23,880 nucleotides of DNA, from NCBI GenBank assembly GCA_934643825.1, contig CAKUCW010000038.1:1-23880 (forward strand). The letters run 5' to 3'. This stretch comes from an uncultured Clostridia bacterium (GTDB taxonomy: Bacteria; Bacillota; Clostridia; Christensenellales; Aristaeellaceae). This document shows, in pieces, positions 13,647 to 21,412 of this stretch; the first letter of the stretch is position 1; every line of letters starts with the position of its first letter. A program made the translations under genes and the position numbers. Below the pieces are notes generated by a model. That model had not been told where the DNA came from. It saw only the letters and a list, made by a program, of their open reading frames with translations, and made no database searches.

Positions 13647-14978
13647 ATGAAAGCCATCGTCATCGGCGGCGTGGCAGCCGGAATGTCCGCCGCCTCCAAG
13701 CTCCGCCGCATCAAGCAGGATGCGCAAATTGTGGTGTATGAGCGCGGCGGCTTTCTATCCTACGGCGCATGCGGCCTTCCTTATTATGTGGGCGGCTTCA
13801 ACGACGATCCCGCAAAAATGATCGCCAGAACGCAGGCTGTCTACAACGAAATGCGCATCGAAACGCATCTTTTCCACGAAGTCACGCAGGTCGATCCGGG
13901 CAGGCAGACCGTCACGGTCAGAAACCTGGATACCGGCGCCGTCTTTGAGGACAGTTACGATGTGCTGATGGTTGCTACCGGCTGCAACAGCGTCAATCCC
14001 AAAATCCCCGGCGCGGATTCGCCTTCCGTTTTCTATCTCAAGACGATGGAGGATGGTCTGCTTCTGCATGAGATTCTTCGCCTGCGCGATGTCACCCGCG
14101 TCGCCGTGGTCGGCGGCGGATACATCGGGGTGGAAATGGTGGAAGCCCTGCTGCATTTGGGCAAGGAGGTCACGCTCATCGAGGCGGGACAACGCCTGCT
14201 TTCTTCCTTTGAACCGGAGTTCTCCGAACTTGCGGCGCAGGAGCTGGAGAGAAACGGCGTGCGCGTGCGCGTAGGCTGCCGCGTGCAGGAAATTGCTGAT
14301 GCCGGCAGCGAACGCATCGTACGCACCAGTCAGGGCGACTTCCCCTGCGATATGATTCTCATGTCCGTGGGCGTGGTTCCGGCGACGGATTTTCTGCGCA
14401 ATACGGGCATCCGCATGGCACGAAACGGCGCGATTCTCGTCGATCGCGAAATGCGCACATCGCTTGAGCATATCTATGCGGCAGGCGACTGCGCCGTCGT
14501 CTATCATCGCCTGATGGAGGAGGATTATTTCATCCCGCTGGGCACCTACGCCAACAAATGCGGGCGCATCGCCGGAAACAACATGGCGGGAGCACACGAA
14601 AAATTCGTCGGCGCATTGGGAACCGCCGCCATCAAGATCTGCGGCATTGAAATGGGGCGCACCGGCATGAGCGAGCAGGACGCGATCCGATTGGGGATCG
14701 ACTACCGCACCAAGCTCGTTACGGCAAGCGACCATCCCGCATACTATCCCGATCCCGCCAAACTGACGATCAAACTGATCTATGAAACCCGTACCCGCCG
14801 CCTGCTCGGTGCCTGCGTGTCAGGCGCAAAGGGCGCGGTGATGCGTACCGATATCTTCGCCGTGGCGATTCATGCAGGCATGACCGCCGATGAGCTGGGC
14901 ATGGTGGATCTCGCCTATGCGCCGCCTTTTGCAGGCGTATGGGACGCCGTCCACATTGCAGCAAACGCCGCTAAGTGA
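13647..14978 (+). CDS. CoA-disulfide-reductase/NADH-oxidase-like flavoprotein
   Basis: The 443-aa protein is a pyridine nucleotide-disulfide oxidoreductase of the single-cysteine type. The N-terminal FAD motif is VIGGVAAGMSAA. The redox Cys42 sits in SYGACGLPYYVGG, like Cys43 of CoA-disulfide reductase. The NAD(P)H site is VVGGGYIGVEM (about 154-164), the second FAD motif is IYAAGDC, and a dimerisation domain ends with YAPPFAGVWDAV. Relatives reduce CoA disulfide or related persulfides, or oxidise NADH with oxygen. In this operon it could keep CoA reduced, handle a sulfur compound from methylthioribose, or recycle NADH. No encapsulation helix is evident at either end. It lies 132 bp after the aldolase and 7 bp before the CoA-transferase-like gene; GAGGTG precedes the ATG. 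Confidence 0.88.
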   Translation: MKAIVIGGVAAGMSAASKLRRIKQDAQIVVYERGGFLSYGACGLPYYVGGFNDDPAKMIARTQAVYNEMRIETHLFHEVTQVDPGRQTVTVRNLDTGAVFEDSYDVLMVATGCNSVNPKIPGADSPSVFYLKTMEDGLLLHEILRLRDVTRVAVVGGGYIGVEMVEALLHLGKEVTLIEAGQRLLSSFEPEFSELAAQELERNGVRVRVGCRVQEIADAGSERIVRTSQGDFPCDMILMSVGVVPATDFLRNTGIRMARNGAILVDREMRTSLEHIYAAGDCAVVYHRLMEEDYFIPLGTYANKCGRIAGNNMAGAHEKFVGALGTAAIKICGIEMGRTGMSEQDAIRLGIDYRTKLVTASDHPAYYPDPAKLTIKLIYETRTRRLLGACVSGAKGAVMRTDIFAVAIHAGMTADELGMVDLAYAPPFAGVWDAVHIAANAAK

Positions 14979-14985
14979 GGTGCAT

Positions 14986-15786
14986 ATGAATAAACTCTGT
15001 ACGCTCGCCGAAGCGATTTCCCTCGTTCATGACGGCGACTGCGTGGGGCTGGGCGGCAACACGCTCAACCGCGCTCCCATGGCGGCAGTCTTTGAGCTGA
15101 TCCGTCAGGAACGGAAAAATCTGCGCATCGTCAAAACCGCAGGCGCGATGGATGTGGATGCGCTGTGTCTGGGCGGCTGCGCCAGCGTCGTGGACGCAGG
15201 CTTTATCAGCTACGAAAGCCAATACGGGCTTGCCCAGCGCTATCGTTCCTTCGTTCAGAAAGGGCTGGTTCGCGCCAATGAACACGCCTGCTATACCGTC
15301 ATTTCGGCACTGCGTGCCGCCAGCTACGGCATACCGTTCATGCCGGTGCGCGGGCTGAAGGTCAGCGACCTTCGGCGGGTCAACGACTACTTTGCCGATG
15401 TTACCGATCCCTTTACGGGCGAAACGCTGGCGGCGGTGCAAGCCATCCGACCGGATTTCGCCATTGTCCATGCGCAGGCGGCTGATGCACAAGGCAACGC
15501 AAGCTTTGAAGGCCCGCTGTATGAGGACGTGCTGCTCTCTCGTGCTGCCAAGCGCGTGATCGTCACCGCCGAGCGCATCGTGGGCGACGGCTGGTTTGCC
15601 GCTAGTGAGCAAAAGGCGGATATCCCGCACTTTATGACCGCGGCTGTCGTGCATGTCCCGCGTGGCGCGTCCCCCTGCGCCTGCTACGGTTATTACGAAC
15701 CGAATGATTCGCTGATCCGCGCATTCCTTGCTCTTGACAGCAGGGAAGCGCTTCTCGATTTTGTTCAGGGGAGGAAAGAGCCATGA
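14986..15786 (+). CDS. CoA-transferase-like subunit A (GctA/IpdA type)
   Basis: The 266-aa protein belongs to the family I CoA-transferase superfamily, alpha-type subunit. LVHDGDCVGLGGNTLNRAPMA is the glycine-rich CoA-binding start, and later DFAIVHAQAADAQGNASFEGP and ERIV are conserved. Around residues 94-122, LVRANEHACYTVISALRAASYGIPFMPVRG resembles the IpdA subunit. From memory, IpdA carries an essential Glu in this segment, which would correspond to Glu99 here. The start at 14986 is chosen because MNKLCTLAEA is the family N-terminus and GTGAGGTG precedes it. The frame extends 96 bp upstream only by overlapping the flavoprotein gene. It overlaps subunit B by 4 bp (ATGA), so the two are translationally coupled and probably form a heterocomplex. 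Confidence 0.87.
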   Translation: MNKLCTLAEAISLVHDGDCVGLGGNTLNRAPMAAVFELIRQERKNLRIVKTAGAMDVDALCLGGCASVVDAGFISYESQYGLAQRYRSFVQKGLVRANEHACYTVISALRAASYGIPFMPVRGLKVSDLRRVNDYFADVTDPFTGETLAAVQAIRPDFAIVHAQAADAQGNASFEGPLYEDVLLSRAAKRVIVTAERIVGDGWFAASEQKADIPHFMTAAVVHVPRGASPCACYGYYEPNDSLIRAFLALDSREALLDFVQGRKEP

Positions 15787-16499
15787 TCAGACCCTGTGAC
15801 ATGATGGTCGTCACGATGTCCCGATTGATCGGTGACGGCGACACGGTGTTCCATGGCGTATCCTCCCACATGCCCATGATCGCCACGCTGCTGGCAAAAA
15901 AGACGCACGCGCCTAACGCCGTGCATCTGAATATCCCCGGCGGCGTTGATCCTGTCAAGCCTGCCCTGCGGGAATATACCAGCGCGGGCGGCGAGCTGTG
16001 GGAAAGCGCCTGCGCAAAGTTCCCGCTGATGGAGGTTTTCGACCTGAGCATGCGCGGCGGGCTGGATGTCGCTTTTCTCAGCGGCGTGCAGTTCGATTCC
16101 CGTGGTCATGTCAATGCCTCCGTCATCGGTGATTACCACAAGCCCAAGGTTCGCCTTCCGGGCGGCGCGGGCAGTGCGGTGCTGATTCCGACGGCGCGGC
16201 GTGCCATCATCTGGCGCACCAAGCACGATAAACGCACCTTCGCGTCCAAGGTGGATTTCGTTACCGCACGCGGCAACGTCTCCGACATTGTCACCCCGCT
16301 GTGCGTCTTCACCATGTACGAAGGCGAGCTGATTCTCAAATCCGTTCATCCCACTTCTTCGATTGAAGAGGTTGCGGAGAACACGGGCTTTCCGATCCGT
16401 TATTTCTCCATCGAGCAGACGCCGCCGCCTACACAGGAAGAGCTGCGTGCCCTGCGAGAGATCGATCCCATGGATTACCGGAGCATCGAGTTCCGATGA
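15783..16499 (+). CDS. CoA-transferase-like subunit B (GctB/IpdB type), catalytic Glu not seen
   Basis: The 238-aa protein is the beta-type partner of the preceding gene. LIGDGDTVFHGVSSHMPMIA is the N-terminal motif; LSGVQFDSRGHVNASVIGD and LPGGAGSAVLIPTARRAIIW match the GctB/IpdB fold. In true glutaconate-type CoA-transferases the beta subunit supplies a Glu in an E-S-G-like motif after the first strand pair. The matching stretch here reads AVHLNIPGGVDP, with Asn where the Glu is expected. No SENG or ExGxGP motif is visible. The complex may therefore be an IpdAB-like hydrolase/lyase or have another mechanism, rather than an ordinary acetate CoA-transferase. It is the fourth gene of the operon, 55 bp before mtnK. 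Confidence 0.85.
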   Translation: MIRPCDMMVVTMSRLIGDGDTVFHGVSSHMPMIATLLAKKTHAPNAVHLNIPGGVDPVKPALREYTSAGGELWESACAKFPLMEVFDLSMRGGLDVAFLSGVQFDSRGHVNASVIGDYHKPKVRLPGGAGSAVLIPTARRAIIWRTKHDKRTFASKVDFVTARGNVSDIVTPLCVFTMYEGELILKSVHPTSSIEEVAENTGFPIRYFSIEQTPPPTQEELRALREIDPMDYRSIEFR

Positions 16500-16554
16500 T
16501 TGCTCCTTTAAGAATCGATAAGAAAAAACAAGTATAGAAAGGAAGTCTCGCACT

Positions 16555-17769
16555 ATGTCTCGTTTCGACACTTATTTTCTCATGAAGGAAGCCGACGTCA
16601 TCGAATACGTCAAGGAAAAGTATCCCGATTTCTTTGCACCTGAAGCCGTGCTGACCGTCAAGGAAATCGGCGATGGCAACCTGAACTACGTCTTCCGCGT
16701 CATCGAGGAAGCTACCGGCAAGTCCATCATCGTCAAGCAGGCAGGCGTGTCGCTGCGTATTTCCGCTGAGATGAAGGTATCCACCGACCGGAACCGCATC
16801 GAGAGCGAAATTCTCCAGATTCAGGACAAGTACGCGCCAGGTCTGGTGCCCAAAATCTATGGCTATGATACCGTGATGTGCGCCTGCGCGATGGAGGATC
16901 TTTCCGACCACGAGCTCATGCGCTATGCGCTCATGCGCCATGAAACCTTCCCGCGTTTTGCGGAGGATATCTCGACCTACATGGTCAACACGCTGCTGAA
17001 GACTACTGACGTTGCCATGGAACACAAGGAAAAGAAGGCGATGGTCAAGAGCTTCATCAACCCCGAGCTGTGCGAAATCACCGAGGATCTGGTGCTGACC
17101 GAGCCGTATAACGACTGCAACCACCGCAACAACGTTTTCCCGCCCATCGCTGAGTTCGTGAAGAAGGAACTGTATGAGGATGAAGCCCTCAAGCTGGCGG
17201 TTGCCAAGATTAAGTTTGAGTTTATGAACAACGCGCAGGCGCTGATTCACGGTGACCTGCATACCGGATCCATCTTCGTCAAGCAGGATTCCACCCGCGT
17301 GTTCGATCCGGAGTTTGCCTTCTACGGCCCGATGGGTTATGACATCGGCAACGTGGTGGCGAATATGATTTTCGCATGGGACAACGGTCGTGCCGCCGGC
17401 GCCGACGCATTCTGCGACTGGTGCCTTGGTGCGATTGCCGAAACCATCGACCTGTTCAGCCGGAAGTTCCTCGCGTGCTTTGACGAGTGCGTGACCGACC
17501 TGATGGCAAAGACCCCCGGCTTCAAGGAGTTCTATCTGGAAAGCGTGCTTTCCGACACCGCCGCTTACGCCGGTACCGAGCTGATCCGCCGTACCGTGGG
17601 CATGGCGAATGTCAAGGACGTGACCACCATCAGCGACGAGGCAAAGCGTGCCCACGCCGAGAAGGTCAACATCCTCTGCGGCAAGGATTACATCAAGAAC
17701 CGCACGGCTTTCAAGAACGGTGCAGACTTCATCGCCGCCGTCCGTCGTGCCGACGAGGCTGCCAAGTAA
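16555..17769 (+). CDS. mtnK: 5-Methylthioribose kinase (may also act on 5-deoxyribose)
   Basis: The 404-aa protein matches full-length MtnK, an APH-like kinase that phosphorylates C1 of 5-methylthioribose with ATP. Landmarks are the N-terminal YFLMKEADVIEYV, the glycine-rich loop KEIGDGNLNYVF (about 36-47), the catalytic HGDLHTGSIFV (232-242) and the metal-binding DPE at 251-253, within FDPEFAFYGPMGYDIGN. These are the MtnK-specific forms of the motifs. In the DHAP shunt the same enzyme also accepts 5-deoxyribose. Its product feeds MtnA, encoded 15 bp downstream. No encapsulation helix is obvious, so this step is probably cytosolic. Codon use and GC resemble the neighbouring BMC genes, with no sign of a separate origin. 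Confidence 0.95.
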   Translation: MSRFDTYFLMKEADVIEYVKEKYPDFFAPEAVLTVKEIGDGNLNYVFRVIEEATGKSIIVKQAGVSLRISAEMKVSTDRNRIESEILQIQDKYAPGLVPKIYGYDTVMCACAMEDLSDHELMRYALMRHETFPRFAEDISTYMVNTLLKTTDVAMEHKEKKAMVKSFINPELCEITEDLVLTEPYNDCNHRNNVFPPIAEFVKKELYEDEALKLAVAKIKFEFMNNAQALIHGDLHTGSIFVKQDSTRVFDPEFAFYGPMGYDIGNVVANMIFAWDNGRAAGADAFCDWCLGAIAETIDLFSRKFLACFDECVTDLMAKTPGFKEFYLESVLSDTAAYAGTELIRRTVGMANVKDVTTISDEAKRAHAEKVNILCGKDYIKNRTAFKNGADFIAAVRRADEAAK

Positions 17770-17784
17770 AAGGAGGATACCACC

Positions 17785-18885
17785 ATGGCTGAGCAAAAGA
17801 ACATTATGAGTTATGAAACCGTCGCGCTGGATGACGAACAGGGCGCACTGGTGATTCTGGATCAAACCAAGCTGCCCTCCGAGGTCGAGGTGCTGCATCT
17901 GACCGAGCAGAAGGATATCTGGGATGCGATTTACCTGCTCAAGGTGCGCGGTGCGCCCGCAATCGGCGTTGCCGGCGGTTTCGGCGTGTATCTGGCTGCC
18001 AAGCAGATTCAGGCGGACAACTACGACGATTTCTACGCCCAGTTCAAGAAGGCGAAAGACTACCTCGATTCCTCCCGCCCGACTGCCGTCAACCTCTCCT
18101 GGGCGCTCAACCGCATGGAGAAGGTTGTCACGGACAACAAGGATAAGTCCATTCCCGAAATCAAGGAATTGCTGCATAAGGAATGCGTCGCCATCAAGGA
18201 TGAGGACGTGTGGATGTGCCGCCAGATCGGCGAATACGGTCTGAGCCTGATTAAGGACGGCGACGGCATTCTGACCCACTGCAACGCCGGTCAGCTGGCG
18301 ACCTCCAAGTACGGCACGGCACTCGCGCCCATCCATCTGGGACGTGAACGCGGCATGAATTTCCGCGTGTTTACCGATGAAACCCGTCCGCTGCTTCAGG
18401 GCGCCCGCCTGTCCTCCTTCGAGCTGCATGCCGATGGCGTGGACACGACCGTGATCTGCGACAACATGGCGTCTCAGGTCATGAAGAACGGCTGGGTCAA
18501 CGCGGTGTTTGTCGGCTGTGACCGCGTGGCTGCCAACGGCGACGCCTGCAACAAGATCGGCACCTCCGGCGTGGCGATTCTTGCAAAGTATTACGGCATT
18601 CCGTTCTATGTGCTGGGTCCGACCTCGACGATTGATATGTCCATCGAAAAGGGCGAGGATATCCACATTGAGCAGCGCCCCGCCGAGGAAGTCACCGAGA
18701 TGTGGTATAAGAAGCGCATGGCGCCCGAGGGTGTCAAGGTTTACAACCCGGCGTTTGACTTTGCGGATAACGAGCTGATCGCCGGTATCGTTACCGAGTA
18801 CGGCATTGCCCGCCCGCCCTATACCGAGAGCCTCAAGGAAATCTTCAAGAAGAAAGCCGAAGCAGAGGCAGCCAAGAAGAAGTAA
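17785..18885 (+). CDS. mtnA: Methylthioribose-1-phosphate / 5-deoxyribose-1-phosphate isomerase
   Basis: The 366-aa protein is an aldose-1-phosphate isomerase of the eIF2B-related MtnA family. It converts the aldose-1-phosphate made by MtnK to the ketose-1-phosphate. VRGAPAIGVAGGFGVY, HCNAGQLATSKYGTAL with catalytic Cys166, DETRPLLQGARLSSFEL and GCDRVAANGD with catalytic Asp246 are all present. AAGGAGG stands before the ATG. No other classical methionine-salvage genes (mtnB, mtnC, mtnD, mtnW/X) are near, which points away from methionine regeneration and toward the aldolase route. The C-terminus is Lys/Ala-rich (FKKKAEAEAAKKK), a helical tail that could be a weak interaction motif but does not look like a typical encapsulation peptide. 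Confidence 0.96.
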   Translation: MAEQKNIMSYETVALDDEQGALVILDQTKLPSEVEVLHLTEQKDIWDAIYLLKVRGAPAIGVAGGFGVYLAAKQIQADNYDDFYAQFKKAKDYLDSSRPTAVNLSWALNRMEKVVTDNKDKSIPEIKELLHKECVAIKDEDVWMCRQIGEYGLSLIKDGDGILTHCNAGQLATSKYGTALAPIHLGRERGMNFRVFTDETRPLLQGARLSSFELHADGVDTTVICDNMASQVMKNGWVNAVFVGCDRVAANGDACNKIGTSGVAILAKYYGIPFYVLGPTSTIDMSIEKGEDIHIEQRPAEEVTEMWYKKRMAPEGVKVYNPAFDFADNELIAGIVTEYGIARPPYTESLKEIFKKKAEAEAAKKK

Positions 18886-18904
18886 AAGGAAATCAGGATG
18901 CCGA

Positions 18905-18926
18905 GCCCATCCCGACAGGGGTGGGC
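18905..18926 (+). other. Stem-loop between mtnA and pduL
   Basis: GCCCATCCC pairs with GGGGTGGGC (one G-U pair) around GACA. It ends about 26 nt before the pduL ATG and has no T run, so it is probably an intercistronic mRNA structure rather than a terminator. Confidence 0.5.
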
Positions 18927-18952
18927 AGGCAATCCGCCTATAAAGGAGAGCT

Positions 18953-19903
18953 ATGAACGAAAAGGAATTACGCGCTGCTGTGGAGCGGGTGATTCTGTCG
19001 GAGCTTGCCAAAATCGGCGAACCCTATGTGCCGGTGATGTCCTCCAACCGCCATTGTCATCTGTGTCAGGCGGATGTGGAAAGGCTCTTCGGCGCGGGGT
19101 ATCAGCTGACCAAGCTGCGCGATCTGGTGCAGCCCGGGCAGTTCGCCTGCAATGAGCGCGTGACCATCGAAACTGAGAAAGGAAAGCTGACGCTGCGTGT
19201 CGTCGGGCCTGCCCGAGGCAAGACGCAGGTGGAGCTGGCGCTGACCGATGCCATCAAGCTGGGGCTGCGGCCGCCCATCCGCATGAGCGGTGAGCTGGAG
19301 GGAAGCCCGGGGTGTGTGCTGTCCAGCGGCAATGCCCGAATCACACTTTCAAGCGGCGTCATCGTGGCGGCACGCCACCTGCATATGTCCCCGGAGGAGG
19401 CGCAGGCCTTTGGTCTTCGGGATGGCGATGTGGTCAGCCTTCGCGTAGAGGGACCGCGCCCGGCGACGCTGGATGGCTTCATCGTGCGAAGCGGCACGGC
19501 GCATCGACTGGAGGCGCATATTGATACGGACGAGGCGAATGCCTGCGCCCTGCGGGACGGTCAGCTTTGCCGCGTGATTCGGCGCGAGGGCGCAGATGCC
19601 TGCGCACCCGGAAACGCCGCATTGGCGGCTGCGCTGGGCGGTATGCTGCTGGGCGGCACCCCGACCCAAGCTGCTGCGGCACAGTCTCCCGCACCCCGAC
19701 CCGCTCAGGGCGAACCGATCGGTCGGGACGCAATGCTCGATCTGTCGGGCGAAGCACGCAGGCTGATTACCGAGGATGATGTGCGCAGTGCGGCACAGCG
19801 CGGTTACAGAATCATCCGCTATGCGCCCGACGCCATCCTCACGCCGCTGGCGAGGGATACTGCCTCGGAAAAACGCATCGAGCTGGCTTCGGCGGTTCTT
19901 TAA
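18953..19903 (+). CDS. pduL: PduL-type phosphotransacylase with N-terminal encapsulation peptide and C-terminal extension
   Basis: The enzyme swaps CoA for phosphate on acyl-CoA, giving acyl phosphate for ATP synthesis and freeing CoA inside the microcompartment. Residues 1-20 (NEKELRAAVERVILSELAK) form an amphipathic encapsulation-type helix. The core has the two metal-binding motifs RHCHL (His34, His36) and ARHLHM (His142, His144), plus GPARGKTQVELALTDA and AHIDTDEANA (His189), all family hallmarks. The core ends near residue 212; typical proteins are about 210-230 aa, this one is 316. The extra part is a Pro/Ala linker (about 215-260) and a segment LITEDDVRSAAQRGYRIIRY...LTPLARDTASEK. The latter resembles a short motif seen in EutQ/EutT/PduO-type microcompartment proteins, by eye only. 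AAAGGAGAG precedes the start. Confidence 0.93.
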   Translation: MNEKELRAAVERVILSELAKIGEPYVPVMSSNRHCHLCQADVERLFGAGYQLTKLRDLVQPGQFACNERVTIETEKGKLTLRVVGPARGKTQVELALTDAIKLGLRPPIRMSGELEGSPGCVLSSGNARITLSSGVIVAARHLHMSPEEAQAFGLRDGDVVSLRVEGPRPATLDGFIVRSGTAHRLEAHIDTDEANACALRDGQLCRVIRREGADACAPGNAALAAALGGMLLGGTPTQAAAAQSPAPRPAQGEPIGRDAMLDLSGEARRLITEDDVRSAAQRGYRIIRYAPDAILTPLARDTASEKRIELASAVL

Positions 19904-19960
19904 CCCCGTGCTTCTGCACTGTGCGCGGGAAGATCCGCTTTCAGGAAAGGAAAAACAGCC

Positions 19961-21391
19961 ATGGCATTGACAGAACAGCAAATCAGGCAGATCACGGATG
20001 AAATCGTGCGAAGCCTTACGAAATCCATCAAGGAGGAAACGCCCGCCGCACCGCAGCATGCGGGCGGCTGCACCGGACGCTGGCTGTGCGACACCGCGGA
20101 AGAAGCGGTGGCAAACGCCAAGGCGGCGCAGGAGCAGCTTGCCGACATGACGCTGGAAAAGCGCGGCGAGCTGATTGCCGCCATGCGCAAGGCGGGCATC
20201 GACAACGCCGAATACCTCGCACGGCTTGCCCATGAAGAAACCGGATACGGACGCGTTGCCGACAAGGTGCAGAAGAATCTGCTCGTCAGCCGGCGTACCC
20301 CCGGCATAGAGGATTTGGTTACCCGATGCGAAACGGGCGACAAGGGCATGATGCTCATCGAGCAGGCGCCCTTCGGCGTCATCGGCTCCATCACCCCCTC
20401 GACAAACCCCACATCTACCGTCATCAATAACTCCATCAGCATGATTGCGGCGGGCAACGCGGTGGTCTTCAATCCCCATCCCGCGGCGAAACGCGCCTCG
20501 CAGGAAGCAATGCGCCTGATGGTGGAGGCGATTATATCCGCCGGCGGCCCGGCGACGCTCATCACCACGGTGAAAGAGCCGACGCTGGAAAGCGGCAACG
20601 TCATCATGAACCATAAGGACATTCCGCTGCTGAGCATTACCGGCGGCGAGGCGGTCGTGGCGGTTGCGATGAAGACCAGCAAAAAGGTCATCGCGGCAGG
20701 CCCCGGCAATCCCCCCGTCATCGTGGATGACACCGCCGATCTTCCCGACGCAGCTAAGCGCATCGTGGACGGCGCCTCCTTTGACAACAACGTTCTGTGC
20801 ATCGCGGAGAAGGAAGTTTTCGCCTTCTCGAACATCACCGACAGGCTGATGAGCGAAATGGAACGGGTCGGCGCCTTCCGCATTTCCGGCGAGGACATCG
20901 ACAAGGTGATGCGCACCACGCTCATCAACAAGGACGGACACTACGTCATCAACCGCAAGTACGTCGGGCGCGACGCGGCAGTGATTCTGCGCGACGCGGG
21001 CGTGCATTTCAGCGGCGACCCGCGGCTGGTCATCGCCGAGGTTGATCGCAATCATCCCTTTGTGACCACCGAAATGCTTATGCCGGTGCTGGCAATCGTG
21101 CGCGTGCGCGATATCGACGAAGCGATAGAGGAAGCCTACCACGCTGAGCGGGGCTGCAAGCATTCCGCGATGATTCACTCGAGCAACGTGCACAACATGA
21201 GCAAGGCGGCTCGCAGACTCAATACCACGATCTTTGTGAAGAACTCGTCCAGCTTTTCCGGCTTGGGCTTCGACGGCGAGGGCTATACGACGATGACCAT
21301 CGCCACCCCGACCGGCGAAGGCGTGACCAGTGCGCGTTCCTTCACGCGCCTGCGCCGCTGCGTGCTGTACGGAGACTTCCGCATCTGCTGA
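19961..21391 (+). CDS. CoA-acylating aldehyde dehydrogenase with N-terminal encapsulation peptide (PduP/EutE-like)
   Basis: The 476-aa protein oxidises an aldehyde to acyl-CoA with NAD+ inside a microcompartment. Residues 1-25 (EQQIRQITDEIVRSLTKSI) form an amphipathic targeting helix, followed by a Pro/Ala/Gly linker before the dehydrogenase domain begins near residue 40. Motifs include APFGVIGSITPSTNPTST, AAGPGNPPVIVDDTAD, the catalytic Cys280 in SFDNNVLCIAEKE and the C-terminal TPTGEGVTSARSFTRLRRC typical of PduP/EutE enzymes. The substrate would be the aldehyde released by the aldolase at the start of the operon. The NADH produced needs recycling; no alcohol dehydrogenase is seen before the window end. 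AGGAAAGGA precedes the ATG, 57 bp after pduL. Confidence 0.95.
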   Translation: MALTEQQIRQITDEIVRSLTKSIKEETPAAPQHAGGCTGRWLCDTAEEAVANAKAAQEQLADMTLEKRGELIAAMRKAGIDNAEYLARLAHEETGYGRVADKVQKNLLVSRRTPGIEDLVTRCETGDKGMMLIEQAPFGVIGSITPSTNPTSTVINNSISMIAAGNAVVFNPHPAAKRASQEAMRLMVEAIISAGGPATLITTVKEPTLESGNVIMNHKDIPLLSITGGEAVVAVAMKTSKKVIAAGPGNPPVIVDDTADLPDAAKRIVDGASFDNNVLCIAEKEVFAFSNITDRLMSEMERVGAFRISGEDIDKVMRTTLINKDGHYVINRKYVGRDAAVILRDAGVHFSGDPRLVIAEVDRNHPFVTTEMLMPVLAIVRVRDIDEAIEEAYHAERGCKHSAMIHSSNVHNMSKAARRLNTTIFVKNSSSFSGLGFDGEGYTTMTIATPTGEGVTSARSFTRLRRCVLYGDFRIC

Positions 21392-21412
21392 TGACGAGAG
21401 GATGCGTTGGCT

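Noticed and set aside
16429..19011. 860-codon open frame on the minus strand across mtnK and mtnA
   Set aside because: It lies antisense to two clear, motif-complete genes. Its translation is low-complexity and His/Gly/Asp-rich without domain signals, and it has no ribosome binding site or operon partner.
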